Source: a bacterium
GTDB taxonomy: Bacteria; Myxococcota_A; UBA9160; SZUA-336
Length of the DNA: 64,000 bases
Reading direction: 5' to 3'
Assembly: GCA_024226335.1 (NCBI GenBank)
Contig: JAAELY010000249.1
Coordinates: forward strand, 1 to 64,000
The translations under genes were made by a program, and so were the position numbers. Of this stretch, positions 26,408 through 35,042 are shown piece by piece. Numbering within the stretch: the stretch's first letter is position 1; each line of letters begins with the position of its first letter. Below the pieces are notes generated by a model. That model was not told the origin of the DNA and did no database searches. It saw only the letters and a program-made list of their open reading frames with translations.

Positions 26408-28125
26408 GGACCGTAGGACTCCGGGCTGTGGTCCTCGCCGTGGCACTGCAAGTAGCACTGCCCCGCGTTGTCTCCCAGGTCTTCGAATTCAAGGCGGCCC
26501 GTATTCGGATCTGCAGACACAATCGACAGATCGAAGTTGATCAAGTGAGAGTTGTTGGACGGAGTTCCGTCGCTCACACCATGGGGATCGTGGCAGGCAC
26601 TGCACGGCGCGTCCTCTTCTTCAAAGTGCTTCTTGTGTTTATCGAAACTGATGTCTGAGCGTAGACTCGATTCGCTATGGCATTTGAAGCACAGGTCATA
26701 CAAGCTGGGGTCGTAGGGCACCCCGTCAATCGTATTGTACTGTCGCTCTAGGATGTGCTCGAAAACCGATCCATGTGGACCCGCGGGTCCACTGCCTCCG
26801 GCACCGGGTCCGCGATCGCTCGCATGGCAATCACTGCAGTAGATCAGACTCGTCTCGGTATACGGCGACAAGAGACTCGGCACGTTCGGATTCTTGCCCA
26901 TGCCCTCGACCGGGTGATACGAAGCGTTGCTAAGATCGAACTGCAGGCGCTTGTTCACTTCGAGAAGCTGACGATTGATCGGCGGATCACTCATCGGTGA
27001 GTCACCATGGCATTTGAAACAAACCTCGTATTCGTAGGTTGCAGGTGAGACTGCGGAACCGTTGCGGTCTACACCGCTCGCCCGGCCAAGGGTAGGACTT
27101 GCGAGCGGGGCCGCATGGGCCGCATCTTCGCTCGTGCTATGAGGTTCGTGACAATCGCTGCACTCCACGTGCTCTGAAAGACCAAAGGTCGGGTCCTCAT
27201 TGGGTGTGTGCACGTCAGTCGTCAGTTCCACCGGATGATGGAAGGCGGCGGAGATATCGCTCTGGATATCGGTTGCCGCCAGAGTTCCGTCGTGACACAC
27301 TAGACAGTTGTCTTCCTCTTGAGCGTGGTTGAGGATCCAGGCCGTGCTTCCCGCGGAGTGCGGAGAATGGCAGTTCTGACAGGCATTCTCCGCCAAGGTT
27401 GTGAAGTCTGTGTGCGGCCAGGGATCGGTTCCACTGCCATTCCAGGTCGCGAGCGAGGTGGAATGCGACGAAGGAGCCCAGTCCGGTTTTTCGTGGCACT
27501 CGAGACACAGTTTCGAACCGATCATTGGCGCGACCAGGAAATTTCCAAAACCTTCGTTATGTGGATCGTGGCATGAAGTGCACTGGAGCTGTCCCCGAGG
27601 GTCCACCGTCACACTGCCCATCAATTCACTTGGGTCGACCAGATCCGCCCGCTGCGCCGCCAACGCGGAGTCGTAGTCAAATGAGATGGGATGGTCGTCG
27701 CGAAGATCGCTGTCTACAAGACTGCCGCCGGACGGCATGAAACGCACTCCGCCAACGAAACCGATTTCCTCGGGTTGACTGACCAGGTTTCCCAGAGCGA
27801 CCGTGCCGTCGTGGCAGGACAGGCAGAGCTTGCTCGCTCCCGTTGGCTGGTCGACCGTCGCCAGTAGTGTCGCGCTCTGGTAGGGAAGATACGTCTCCGT
27901 GGAATCCTGACGGTTCCACAACATCGAGGATGAGCGTGAACTGTGGTGGGGTGTATGGCAGAAAATGCACAGGCGCCCCTCCGACTCGGCCTGGATCGGA
28001 CCGGGACCGGTGGTCGACAGGTTGTGTTTCGTCGCAGTGATTCCGGCCCGTCCCGAAAGCGAAACGAGTAATGCCAGTGCGAGCACCGACACACCGAGCA
28101 TCCATCTACTGGCCGAGGTATTCAA
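26404..28125 (-). CDS. Dodecahaem c-type cytochrome, three tetrahaem modules
   Basis: A 573-residue exported cytochrome with 11 CXXCH motifs and a last CX3CH (CYLQCH). In order they are CIFCH, CLSCH, CTSCH, CLECH, CQNCH, CLVCH, CSDCH, CFKCH, CSDCH, CFKCH, CSACH and CYLQCH. The pattern CxxCHxPH, CLxCHDG, HPIS or HPVE, CxxCHxPH, then LCxxCH recurs about three times, and its first copy closely resembles the two small tetrahaem genes of this locus. TTG 28125 gives a signal peptide with an arginine before the hydrophobic core (SRWMLGVSVLALALL); ATG 28101 is the alternative. Either start overlaps the stop of the upstream propeller gene. It probably carries electrons through the periplasm or at the cell surface. 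Confidence 0.88.
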   Translation of the reverse strand: MNTSASRWMLGVSVLALALLVSLSGRAGITATKHNLSTTGPGPIQAESEGRLCIFCHTPHHSSRSSSMLWNRQDSTETYLPYQSATLLATVDQPTGASKLCLSCHDGTVALGNLVSQPEEIGFVGGVRFMPSGGSLVDSDLRDDHPISFDYDSALAAQRADLVDPSELMGSVTVDPRGQLQCTSCHDPHNEGFGNFLVAPMIGSKLCLECHEKPDWAPSSHSTSLATWNGSGTDPWPHTDFTTLAENACQNCHSPHSAGSTAWILNHAQEEDNCLVCHDGTLAATDIQSDISAAFHHPVELTTDVHTPNEDPTFGLSEHVECSDCHEPHSTSEDAAHAAPLASPTLGRASGVDRNGSAVSPATYEYEVCFKCHGDSPMSDPPINRQLLEVNKRLQFDLSNASYHPVEGMGKNPNVPSLLSPYTETSLIYCSDCHASDRGPGAGGSGPAGPHGSVFEHILERQYNTIDGVPYDPSLYDLCFKCHSESSLRSDISFDKHKKHFEEEDAPCSACHDPHGVSDGTPSNNSHLINFDLSIVSADPNTGRLEFEDLGDNAGQCYLQCHGEDHSPESYGP

Positions 28126-29155
28126 AGACTTGTACCCGTCGGTTGTACGCGTCGGCGACGTAGATGCGATTACCGTTGGAAACGCAAAGACCGGCCGGAA
28201 GCCAGAATTGCCCTGGGCCAGCGCCCGAAGCACCGAAGCCCAATAGCACAGGGCCGGTTCGGTCGAAGATCTGCACGTTGTCGAACAAGGAATCCACGAC
28301 GTAGACGTGACCGTCCCGATCGACTGCGACACCTTTGGGCTTGGAGAAGCTCCCGGGCGTATCCCCGAGTTCGCCGAGCACAGTGAGTGGCTGTCCTTCT
28401 GGAGAAAGAATCTGCACGCGGAAGTTCAGCGTATCGGTCACGAGCAGACGGCTTTTCGAATCGATTGCCAGGTGCGTGGGGAAATTGAACTCACCAGGCT
28501 GGCTGCCACGGCCACCGAATGATGTGACCACCTTTCCTTCGGTGTCCAGGGCAACGAGCAGGTGCCTCGCCGTATCTACGACCCAAAGTATTTGGTTATG
28601 GACGTCGAACGCAATTCCGGTCGGACGCACGAGCGCGCCGTCGGCGGTCCAGTCCCCCAGAGTTTCTCCGTTGCGGTCGTAGCGACGGATCCGCGCCCGC
28701 GCCGAGTCGGTCACGTAGGCGACGCCGTCGGCATCATGAGTGACGGCGATCGGTGAGATGAGACGATCTGACTCTTCCGTATTCAACGCGCGATAGCGCT
28801 GCCGTGCCGTATCGAAAATGTGCACCAGGCCCGCACCCGGGTCGGCAACCCACAACCGCCCGCGTCCATCTACTGCCACGCCGTGCGGCCGGACCATGCG
28901 AGGTTCGATTGCGCCCGACAACCAGTCCCAGAAGCGGCGCAGTGCACTCGGATGGATGCCCAGGTCGGCGGGCGTGCGGATCTGTGCCGCGAAGCGGATC
29001 CGAGCCGTCTCGGGACCCGAAGGCCAGACAATCTCGGGCACACCGACCGCGGGTTCGCGCTCGGCCGACGGCGTCGCGCAGCCAAACAGAAATCCCGCGC
29101 ACAAAGGCGCGATGACTCTCGACAAAAAGTGCCCGCGAAGCAATGCCCCGGCCAT
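28106..29155 (-). CDS. NHL-repeat beta-propeller lipoprotein (first copy)
   Basis: A 349-residue protein with a lipoprotein signal ending LFGC (Cys26). After a 65-residue lead, NHL-type blades repeat with the pattern P-x-G-(I/V)-A-V-D-x-x-G-x-(L/V)-x-V-x-D: VRPHGVAVDGRGRLWVAD, RPTGIAFDVHNQILWVVD, FPTHLAIDSKSRLLVTD and KPKGVAVDRDGHVYVVD, consistent with a six-bladed propeller. NHL proteins are frequent in multihaem cytochrome clusters of metal-reducing Deltaproteobacteria, where they are thought to be assembly or scaffold parts. The gene starts 2 bases after the barrel gene and overlaps the dodecahaem gene. A paralogue lies at 31966-33063. Confidence 0.9.
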   Translation of the reverse strand: MAGALLRGHFLSRVIAPLCAGFLFGCATPSAEREPAVGVPEIVWPSGPETARIRFAAQIRTPADLGIHPSALRRFWDWLSGAIEPRMVRPHGVAVDGRGRLWVADPGAGLVHIFDTARQRYRALNTEESDRLISPIAVTHDADGVAYVTDSARARIRRYDRNGETLGDWTADGALVRPTGIAFDVHNQILWVVDTARHLLVALDTEGKVVTSFGGRGSQPGEFNFPTHLAIDSKSRLLVTDTLNFRVQILSPEGQPLTVLGELGDTPGSFSKPKGVAVDRDGHVYVVDSLFDNVQIFDRTGPVLLGFGASGAGPGQFWLPAGLCVSNGNRIYVADAYNRRVQVFEYLGQ

Positions 29156-29157
29156 GG

Positions 29158-31152
29158 TCAGAACGGTCTCGAAACCCGGAAAAGCAGGCGGTTGAATCGA
29201 TCCTTGCTGTCTTGCCTGCTGCCCGAGGTTGCTTGAGTATCGACCTGGAAGTAGCGGTGCTCCAGCGACAGGTGCAATCGTCCATAGCGGTAGGTAAACG
29301 ACAGCGTGGAGCCGATCGTCTCGGTGTCTTCCTCTTCTTGTTCCACCAGTCGGCCAAGCAGGCGCAAGCGAGCAAGGATCCGTCCGGGCAAGACTGTTGT
29401 GATTGTCGCTCCTGCGTGAGTCGTGTCGGTATCGCGATTCACCTCTTCGAGGCTCTCGTGACTGAACGTGCCATAGAGTGAAAATGTCGAGCGCCTTCCC
29501 AGGCGAAAGTTCAGGAACTGGCTCAAGCTGTAGCGATCTCGAGGCGTCAGGCCATGCCGTTCTCGGCGATACTTGAAACGCGTTCGGCTGATACCGTACC
29601 GGAACTCTACAGTTCCGTTCTGCACATCAGAATCATTGAACGAGTTCTGCTCTTCCACACCGGAAATCAACCGCTGGCTGGTTCGTGCATCGGACACTTC
29701 GATGTACAGATGATCCAGTAGGTCGAGGCTGATGCTCGATGTGGTCGTCTGGCCGCTGAATTTTCGAGAACTCAGGGTCTGGAAATCGTAGTCGACCTCG
29801 ATAGTGCTGGCTAACGGCGGAACAGCGGGGTCGAGGTTGCTGCCGGGGATCACACGCAAGCCAGTCTGGCTTCCAACGGGCACGACTTCGTAATCGATGC
29901 CCTCGATAAATGAGAACAGAGTCGTAGGATCGGTTACGACGATCGAATCGACTGCGACAAAGGTCTTGTTGAGGATGATCAGCTGACCGATCAACACGTT
30001 CTGCGTCTCGTCCAGGACTGTGAGACTACCTTCTTCCTGGTCCTCGTCCTGATAGCTCATGTCCGGTGAGAATCGAAGACCCAGGCGTCCCCACGGAATC
30101 TTCTTGTTGTAGTCGAAATCGAGTCTCCCGTAGGCTGACCACACTTGGCCCAGGTCGAAGTCCGAGAACGTGCCGCCCGTGCTGACGGTCGTTCTCAAAG
30201 AGTCGAAGAGTTGGTGTGAGAGCCCCGCCGAAGCGGCGTGGGACGTGGCAGATGTCGAGTTGTCCTGGTAGTTCAGCGTGTAGTTGTAGCGGGAGCTCAG
30301 TTTCGCTCCGTGGGACAGGCGGATCTGTTCAGTCAGGTAGAGTGCCCGACTGTCCACGTCGCTGCTGTTTTCGGTCCAGACCAGATTGCTCGAGAACAGA
30401 CCTTTGTCGAGCGTTCGGTCGTGAGAGGCCTGGAGGGTGTGCCTCCGGCGACTCGCAGACGAGATGCCGGACCGCGTCTCTTGCTCTTCTGCATCGAAGT
30501 TGAAGACACTGCGTGTACGGTCTGTCTCGTTTCGCAGGCTCAAGCGAAACAAATCCCGTTCGCGCTTTGTATTACTCGAAATCCCGCTGGAGTCGATCTC
30601 GTTATGGGTCAAGCTGACCTGGGTGGGCAGCTTGAAATCACCGAGCGCGAACTCGCGGAAGTTCACACTGGTCCCGTAACGAAGCGCATCGACGATTTGT
30701 TGTGGTGCGAGCGGGGTGTCGAGTTCCGAGCGCTCCTTGTCTGCAAAGAGAGTAACTGGATAGGGTTTCTCGGGCAGGAAAGTGCCCGAGAGATTGAAGC
30801 CCAGGTCCATCCGGTCGGTGTCTTGCGAGCTTCCGGCGGGTTCGGTGTCCGAACTCGCCTGCTCGAACTCCAGGCGGAAAATTCCGGAGATATCAGAGAA
30901 GGCGGGATGGTAGACCCAGCCGTCGAAGCCCAGCTTCAATTCTTCGATCATGGACAATCGCTTGTTTTCCGAGCCCGTTCCTTCGTCGATCTCGCGCTTG
31001 TCGTTGTCCCAGCGGACTTCACCCGCGAGTTCACCGGACCACTCCTCGAATTCGAACAATGGCCGGCTCTGCCGTTGCGCCTGGGCGCTGGAAGAAAACA
31101 GCGCGCCAAGCGTGAGCAGGAGGACGAGCGGCAGCGAAAGTCGTCGAGTCAC
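29158..31152 (-). CDS. Outer-membrane beta-barrel protein (porin of a porin-cytochrome conduit)
   Basis: A 664-residue protein with signal peptide (1-25, ending AQAQ) and many amphipathic alternating strands rich in Ser, Thr, Asn and Arg, such as VSLTHNEID, LRTTVSTGGTF, TFSLYGTFSHES and LHLSLEHRYF. The chain ends in RVSRPF, a terminal phenylalanine as required for BAM-dependent insertion. Length and strand density suit a barrel of 20 or more strands, like MtrB/PioB/OmbB, although I see no direct MtrB signature such as an N-terminal CXXC. GTG 31152 overlaps the pentahaem stop (GTGA). The place between two cytochrome genes suggests that it holds a cytochrome wire across the outer membrane. Confidence 0.75.
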   Translation of the reverse strand: MTRRLSLPLVLLLTLGALFSSSAQAQRQSRPLFEFEEWSGELAGEVRWDNDKREIDEGTGSENKRLSMIEELKLGFDGWVYHPAFSDISGIFRLEFEQASSDTEPAGSSQDTDRMDLGFNLSGTFLPEKPYPVTLFADKERSELDTPLAPQQIVDALRYGTSVNFREFALGDFKLPTQVSLTHNEIDSSGISSNTKRERDLFRLSLRNETDRTRSVFNFDAEEQETRSGISSASRRRHTLQASHDRTLDKGLFSSNLVWTENSSDVDSRALYLTEQIRLSHGAKLSSRYNYTLNYQDNSTSATSHAASAGLSHQLFDSLRTTVSTGGTFSDFDLGQVWSAYGRLDFDYNKKIPWGRLGLRFSPDMSYQDEDQEEGSLTVLDETQNVLIGQLIILNKTFVAVDSIVVTDPTTLFSFIEGIDYEVVPVGSQTGLRVIPGSNLDPAVPPLASTIEVDYDFQTLSSRKFSGQTTTSSISLDLLDHLYIEVSDARTSQRLISGVEEQNSFNDSDVQNGTVEFRYGISRTRFKYRRERHGLTPRDRYSLSQFLNFRLGRRSTFSLYGTFSHESLEEVNRDTDTTHAGATITTVLPGRILARLRLLGRLVEQEEEDTETIGSTLSFTYRYGRLHLSLEHRYFQVDTQATSGSRQDSKDRFNRLLFRVSRPF

Positions 31153-31961
31153 TGCACCTTACCCCGGTCTCCGCGTACCTCAGCCTGCACCGTATTGGAG
31201 GTAGCGGGTTGTCTTCTGAGAAAGAAGTGATCCGGTCCGCCGTGTGGGTCATGACAGTGGGTGCACTGCGCCGTGACGCGGAGTGTCGGTGCATCCTCTG
31301 TCCGATCGTCCTCCTTTGTTGGCGGCCATGCGTCATTGGGATCCGATGGCCGATGCTCGGCCGTGAACGCAAGCAGGTCTTCTCGCAGATGGCATTGTCC
31401 ACAGAGTTGGGCAGACGGTTCGGCACGGAGGAGTGCCGGATAAGGCGAGGTATGCGATTGGTGGCAGGCCACGCACCAGCCGCCGGCCACTGGACCGTGG
31501 ATCGACATGCCCTGGTTGCGGGAGTGCGCGGGGGAGTACTCGCTGTGACAGTGGGTGCACAGTTCGTCGACGGGCATGCGCAAACGCCCTCCTTCAGCCA
31601 GGGCGGCCTGTGCCTGTGCGCTCGAGGCGCCGCCGCCACGCGGACCTCTCCAGCCGGAGGAAGCGCCCAGATCGTGACAGCGCGCGCATTCTTCGGCGGC
31701 ATAGGGACCGTGACTAAACTCGCGAAAGGTCTTCGTGCGAGTTCTGGCCTGGAGTTCTTCTTCCTTTTGAGCCTCGATCTCGGACGCAGCGTCGGCAATC
31801 TGTTGCGCACGAGCTTCGGGGCTGACGTAAGGCGGCACGCCATCGAAGAGGAACTCGAGCCATTCGTGTCGATGCGGCGCGCTGCAGCTTACCGTCACCG
31901 CGGACAATACCAGGACGGCCGCCAGCGGCACTACTTCTAGCGTTGCCCTGCCGGTCAGCAT
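31149..31961 (-). CDS. Pentahaem c-type cytochrome
   Basis: A 270-residue exported cytochrome. ATG 31961 gives a signal sequence with core VPLAAVLVLSAVTVSC; the cysteine could be lipidated, but the lipobox is poor (Thr at -3). Next come HEWLEFLFDGVPP and a charged helix (residues 50-80), then five CXXCH motifs: CARCH, CTHCH, CVACH, CGQCH and CTHCH. Motif 4 is followed by a 35-residue loop. The gene overlaps the barrel gene by four bases and starts 5 bases past the second propeller gene stop. Its coupling to the barrel makes it the best candidate for the periplasm-facing plug of the conduit. Confidence 0.88.
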   Translation of the reverse strand: MLTGRATLEVVPLAAVLVLSAVTVSCSAPHRHEWLEFLFDGVPPYVSPEARAQQIADAASEIEAQKEEELQARTRTKTFREFSHGPYAAEECARCHDLGASSGWRGPRGGGASSAQAQAALAEGGRLRMPVDELCTHCHSEYSPAHSRNQGMSIHGPVAGGWCVACHQSHTSPYPALLRAEPSAQLCGQCHLREDLLAFTAEHRPSDPNDAWPPTKEDDRTEDAPTLRVTAQCTHCHDPHGGPDHFFLRRQPATSNTVQAEVRGDRGKVQ

Positions 31962-31965
31962 CCGG

Positions 31966-33063
31966 CTACTCCTCGTCTTCGTCCGGCAACGCGAATTCAT
32001 CGTAGCGCGATGGATCCCTTGGTTCGACGAAACCGTAGACCCCGATCTTGTTGGGACCGTAGTTGTTTGCAACCAGGACCACGTATTTGAGTACGAAACC
32101 CGGATCTACAAAGGACTCGAAGTGCGGTACGAGGTCGGCGCTGACAAAGACGTCTGCCGGTAGGTACATGCTTCCCGGTCCCATGCCTGATCCGCCGAAC
32201 GCGAGCAGTACCTGTGTATTCTCCGTATCCCAGATCTGCACGTTTTCGAAAGCCCCATCGGACACATATAGATGGCCCTCGTTATCGACGGCCGTGCCGC
32301 GTGGGCGCGCGAATGTTCCGGGACCATCCCCCAGAAAGCCGAATTCGTGAACGAACTCGCCGTCGACGTCAAACTCCTGGATGCGGAAGTTGATCGCATC
32401 CGTCACGAACAGATGTCCTCGCTCGTCGATGCTGAGGCTAGTAGGGACGTTGAACTCACCTGTGCGTTCGCCAAATTCTCCGATGGTGCGTTCCCTGGCC
32501 TTGGTCCGACGATCCAGAACTTCGACGCGGTGCTTCATACGATTGACCACGTAGACGAAGTCCTCGTCCACCGCCACGCCGGTTGGACGAAGCTTCTCAG
32601 GGTTTCCGTAAGAACGCACGAAGGCGTCTTCGCGGTCGAATTGGACGACCTGCTTGCGCACCGAGTCTGCAATGAACTTATTGCCCTGTGCATCGATGGC
32701 GATGGCCACGGGCGAGCGGAGCTGGCCTTCGGCCTTTGCGCCCGGAAGCGGGTCGAAGACCTTGTTCTTCAGGTCCAGTCGCAGCACCGTACCCCAACCC
32801 GGATCCGCTACGTAGATCACCCCGTCGAATGCGGCGACGGCGGTTGGCTTGCGCATGCGCCGCGAACTCCCCTGCTCGCCGACCAGGAACCTCATGAACA
32901 TGCTTGGAGCGCCTTCAACGTCATCGGCACCGGCAAACTGCGTCAGAAACTGGATGCGAGGTCGTTGAGGTGGAGCCGGATAGAAAAGTGAGTCCTGGTC
33001 GAAATCCGGGGTGGCGCATCCTGCCAACAGGAACCCGACAACCGCGAGCGCCGTGAACCTCAT
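31966..33063 (-). CDS. NHL-repeat beta-propeller lipoprotein (second copy)
   Basis: A 365-residue lipoprotein with signal ending LLAGC (Cys16). The ATG at 33063 overlaps the nonahaem gene stop (ATGA), fixing the start. The blades read KPTAVAAFDGVIYVAD, SPVAIAIDAQGNKFIAD, RPTGVAVDEDFVYVVN, VPTSLSIDERGHLFVTD and RPRGTAVDNEGHLYVSD, then a last YLPADVFVSAD. It resembles the first propeller protein (28106-29155) in layout, including a C-A-T-P start of the mature chain, so the two are paralogues. The C-terminus is acidic (DEDEE). Confidence 0.9.
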   Translation of the reverse strand: MRFTALAVVGFLLAGCATPDFDQDSLFYPAPPQRPRIQFLTQFAGADDVEGAPSMFMRFLVGEQGSSRRMRKPTAVAAFDGVIYVADPGWGTVLRLDLKNKVFDPLPGAKAEGQLRSPVAIAIDAQGNKFIADSVRKQVVQFDREDAFVRSYGNPEKLRPTGVAVDEDFVYVVNRMKHRVEVLDRRTKARERTIGEFGERTGEFNVPTSLSIDERGHLFVTDAINFRIQEFDVDGEFVHEFGFLGDGPGTFARPRGTAVDNEGHLYVSDGAFENVQIWDTENTQVLLAFGGSGMGPGSMYLPADVFVSADLVPHFESFVDPGFVLKYVVLVANNYGPNKIGVYGFVEPRDPSRYDEFALPDEDEE

Positions 33064-34013
33064 TGAGCGATGGCTTCCGAAGGCCGCTTGAGGATCCGCA
33101 TACGCGAGGGGATGGCCCGTTCGCGGTCGTACTCGGCTGGAATATGGCACGAGGTCGTACAGTTTCCACCGCCCGGCGTTGCCGAAAAATGCAATGTCAG
33201 GGTCTCCTGACCAAAGGGCATGTTCTTCCGCATCAGCGCTGGTCCGGAGGAACGATGCGGTTCGTGGCAGAGTCCACAAGAGCGCCCGCGCCCGTCCGAA
33301 GCGACTACGTGCCGGTAGTGAAGGTTGTCCTCTCCATTGCGAAAGCGAGTTGTCTGCGTCGTGGGTTGCGTCTCGACGAGTTCCCGTGAATGGCAGGTGC
33401 CGTAACACGCCGAGAAGGCACTGTGCTCGTACGGTGTTGTGTAGGGGCCTGCTGGCAGGGAACCACGCAAGAGGGCTTTGTCTCCGACCGCGTGCGCCGG
33501 ATGGCAGGGCGTGCAGCGGTCTTCCGTCAGTGGGCCATGTTCGAATGACCGCGTGTCATTCGCCGGCCGCGCAAAGCCTGTATGACAGGTCGCGCAACCG
33601 GTCCGTTCCGGGCCAAGCAATGCCGCCTGTGTGGTTCCGCCGTGAGGGTCGTGACATCTGAGGCAGGGATCCTCGTCTCCCTGGGAGGGATCTACGTGGA
33701 ATGGAGGCAGCGGCTGATGACACGAGGCACAGCTGCGCCCGCCACTCGCTGAAACAAGGGCCCGTACGCCCGTTCCCTCGTGGTACGTGGGTACGGGAAC
33801 GTCGCTCGCATCAAATGCATGACACGCAACGCAGCGTCCCTTCGCTACAGGAGTGTGGCGAACAGGAAGCTGCTGCAATTCGTTGTGACAGCCGCTTCGC
33901 ATACAGTTCACTACTTCCTGGCCCGCTCCGTTCTGCGCATCTGCTACGGTCAATCCAGGTCCGAGGACCAACGTCGCGAAGGCCAGCTTCGCGAGGATCG
34001 GAGACGGAAGCAT
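33060..34013 (-). CDS. Nonahaem c-type cytochrome with CX3CH and CX4CH sites
   Basis: A 317-residue exported cytochrome. ATG 34013 starts a signal peptide (MLPSPILAKLAFATLVL to VADA) and lies after the terminator of the upstream gene; the frame is open further upstream but through that terminator. Haem motifs are CMRSGCH (CX4CH), CVACH, CASCH, CLRCH, CATCH, CTPCH, CYGTCH (CX3CH), CGLCH and CTTSCH (CX3CH). The C-terminal 90 residues align with those of the 15-haem protein at 35606: both have a G-D/E-x-NLH-x-x-HV motif, then CxxCHxxH, then GG-x-C-x3-CH. The atypical sites may need a dedicated haem lyase. Confidence 0.88.
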   Translation of the reverse strand: MLPSPILAKLAFATLVLGPGLTVADAQNGAGQEVVNCMRSGCHNELQQLPVRHTPVAKGRCVACHAFDASDVPVPTYHEGTGVRALVSASGGRSCASCHQPLPPFHVDPSQGDEDPCLRCHDPHGGTTQAALLGPERTGCATCHTGFARPANDTRSFEHGPLTEDRCTPCHPAHAVGDKALLRGSLPAGPYTTPYEHSAFSACYGTCHSRELVETQPTTQTTRFRNGEDNLHYRHVVASDGRGRSCGLCHEPHRSSGPALMRKNMPFGQETLTLHFSATPGGGNCTTSCHIPAEYDRERAIPSRMRILKRPSEAIAQ

Positions 34014-34104
34014 GCGAGCGAACCGGAATACCAGCAGTTCTGCTACTCGAACGATGATGGCTCCTCCGCACCAGTATACACGGGTACCATCGAGAGAAGC
34101 GCCG

Positions 34105-34146
34105 AAAACAAAGGACCCGACCCCGGGTAGTTCCGAGGTCGGGTCC
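34105..34146 (-). terminator. Rho-independent terminator after the tetrahaem gene
   Basis: On the minus strand, GGACCCGACC (from 34146) and GGTCGGGTCC (to 34113) form a perfect 10-base stem, with extra pairing in the 14-base loop, followed by TTTGTTTTC. It lies 57 bases past the tetrahaem stop and before the nonahaem start, so the tetrahaem gene can be a separate, more abundant transcript, with read-through into the long operon. Confidence 0.8.
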
Positions 34147-34202
34147 GGTTTCATGTTTCACGCAGATTGAGTCGCCAGCAAGGTGACTCGGTGTCGCCTC
34201 AG

Positions 34203-35042
34203 CTACTTGTCGTGGCAGGTCAGGCAGAGAGCGCTGGCGCCTGCCCCGACTCCCGCTTTCGTGCTCTCACGAAGCAGGTGCGTACCGGAAACCGCATCCT
34301 TGTCATGGACATCGTGGCAGGTCGAGCACTCGACGCGGCCATTGTCCAGGACGTCGGCGATGGTACCGCCACCTAGTGGCGTGGTGTCTGGCTTCATGCC
34401 CTTGGCCGCACCACCAGCATCCGCGTAGGCGATCGAGATCGGATGGTTGTTTGTCATGCTGGATGCGCCGTAGTCCGCGCAGTTTCCGTTGGTGAGACAA
34501 TCACCCACGTTCGTCGTCGCTCCACCGATTACGAATCCAGCGCTGTATTGATCGCTCAATACTTGCAGGGCTCCGCCGTAGTCGACGTTCGGGAAGTCGG
34601 CTGCGACCTTCCCATCGTACTGGTTGATCCCCGTGACGCCGTCGTGGCAGCCCAGGCAGAGCTTCGACACGCCCAGCGGCTCCGTTGCAGGGGTGGCATC
34701 CATGTAATCGATCATGGATGCATCCGTTCCATACATCTGCCAGGTTGTCTTGGTGGTCACTTCATGGTTCCACAAGATACCCTGATTGCCGTAGCGCACC
34801 TTCCCATGATCATGGGGTACGTGGCACGTACGACAGATTTCCTTGCGCTTGAGATTCCACGGAATAGCTCCGGTAATCTCGGAAACGGTGGCTCCGCCTT
34901 GGTCGACGTCATCGGTGAAGTCGTGAGGACTCCCCTGAATTCCACCTCCCGTTCCGTTGGCAAAGGCAAGATGAGACCCGCCTCCAACCAACAGGATCAT
35001 TGCCAAACCCGCAATGACTAAAGAATTTTTTTGTGTAGTCAT
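34203..35042 (-). CDS. Tetrahaem c-type cytochrome (first copy)
   Basis: A 279-residue periplasmic cytochrome with signal peptide (to about residue 28, LAFANG). The ATG at 35042 follows AAGGAGGGCTAGGAAGCC, a strong ribosome binding site. Four CXXCH motifs occur as CRTCHVPH, SKLCLGCHDGV, ECSTCHDVH and ALCLTCHDK, with a conserved NNHPIS between the second and third, where the histidine may be a distal haem ligand. Two extra cysteines (GDCLTNGNC) in a middle insertion could form a disulfide. It is closely similar in plan to the gene at 37273-37998. Followed by its own terminator. Confidence 0.9.
   Translation of the reverse strand: MTTQKNSLVIAGLAMILLVGGGSHLAFANGTGGGIQGSPHDFTDDVDQGGATVSEITGAIPWNLKRKEICRTCHVPHDHGKVRYGNQGILWNHEVTTKTTWQMYGTDASMIDYMDATPATEPLGVSKLCLGCHDGVTGINQYDGKVAADFPNVDYGGALQVLSDQYSAGFVIGGATTNVGDCLTNGNCADYGASSMTNNHPISIAYADAGGAAKGMKPDTTPLGGGTIADVLDNGRVECSTCHDVHDKDAVSGTHLLRESTKAGVGAGASALCLTCHDK

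Noticed and set aside
30238-31230. Open plus-strand frame of 330 codons opposite the barrel gene
   Set aside because: No signal or domain; the minus-strand barrel gene is coupled with both neighbours by overlaps.
34014-34154. N-terminal extension of the nonahaem cytochrome upstream of ATG 34013
   Set aside because: It would run through the rho-independent terminator and place about 47 residues before a normal signal peptide.
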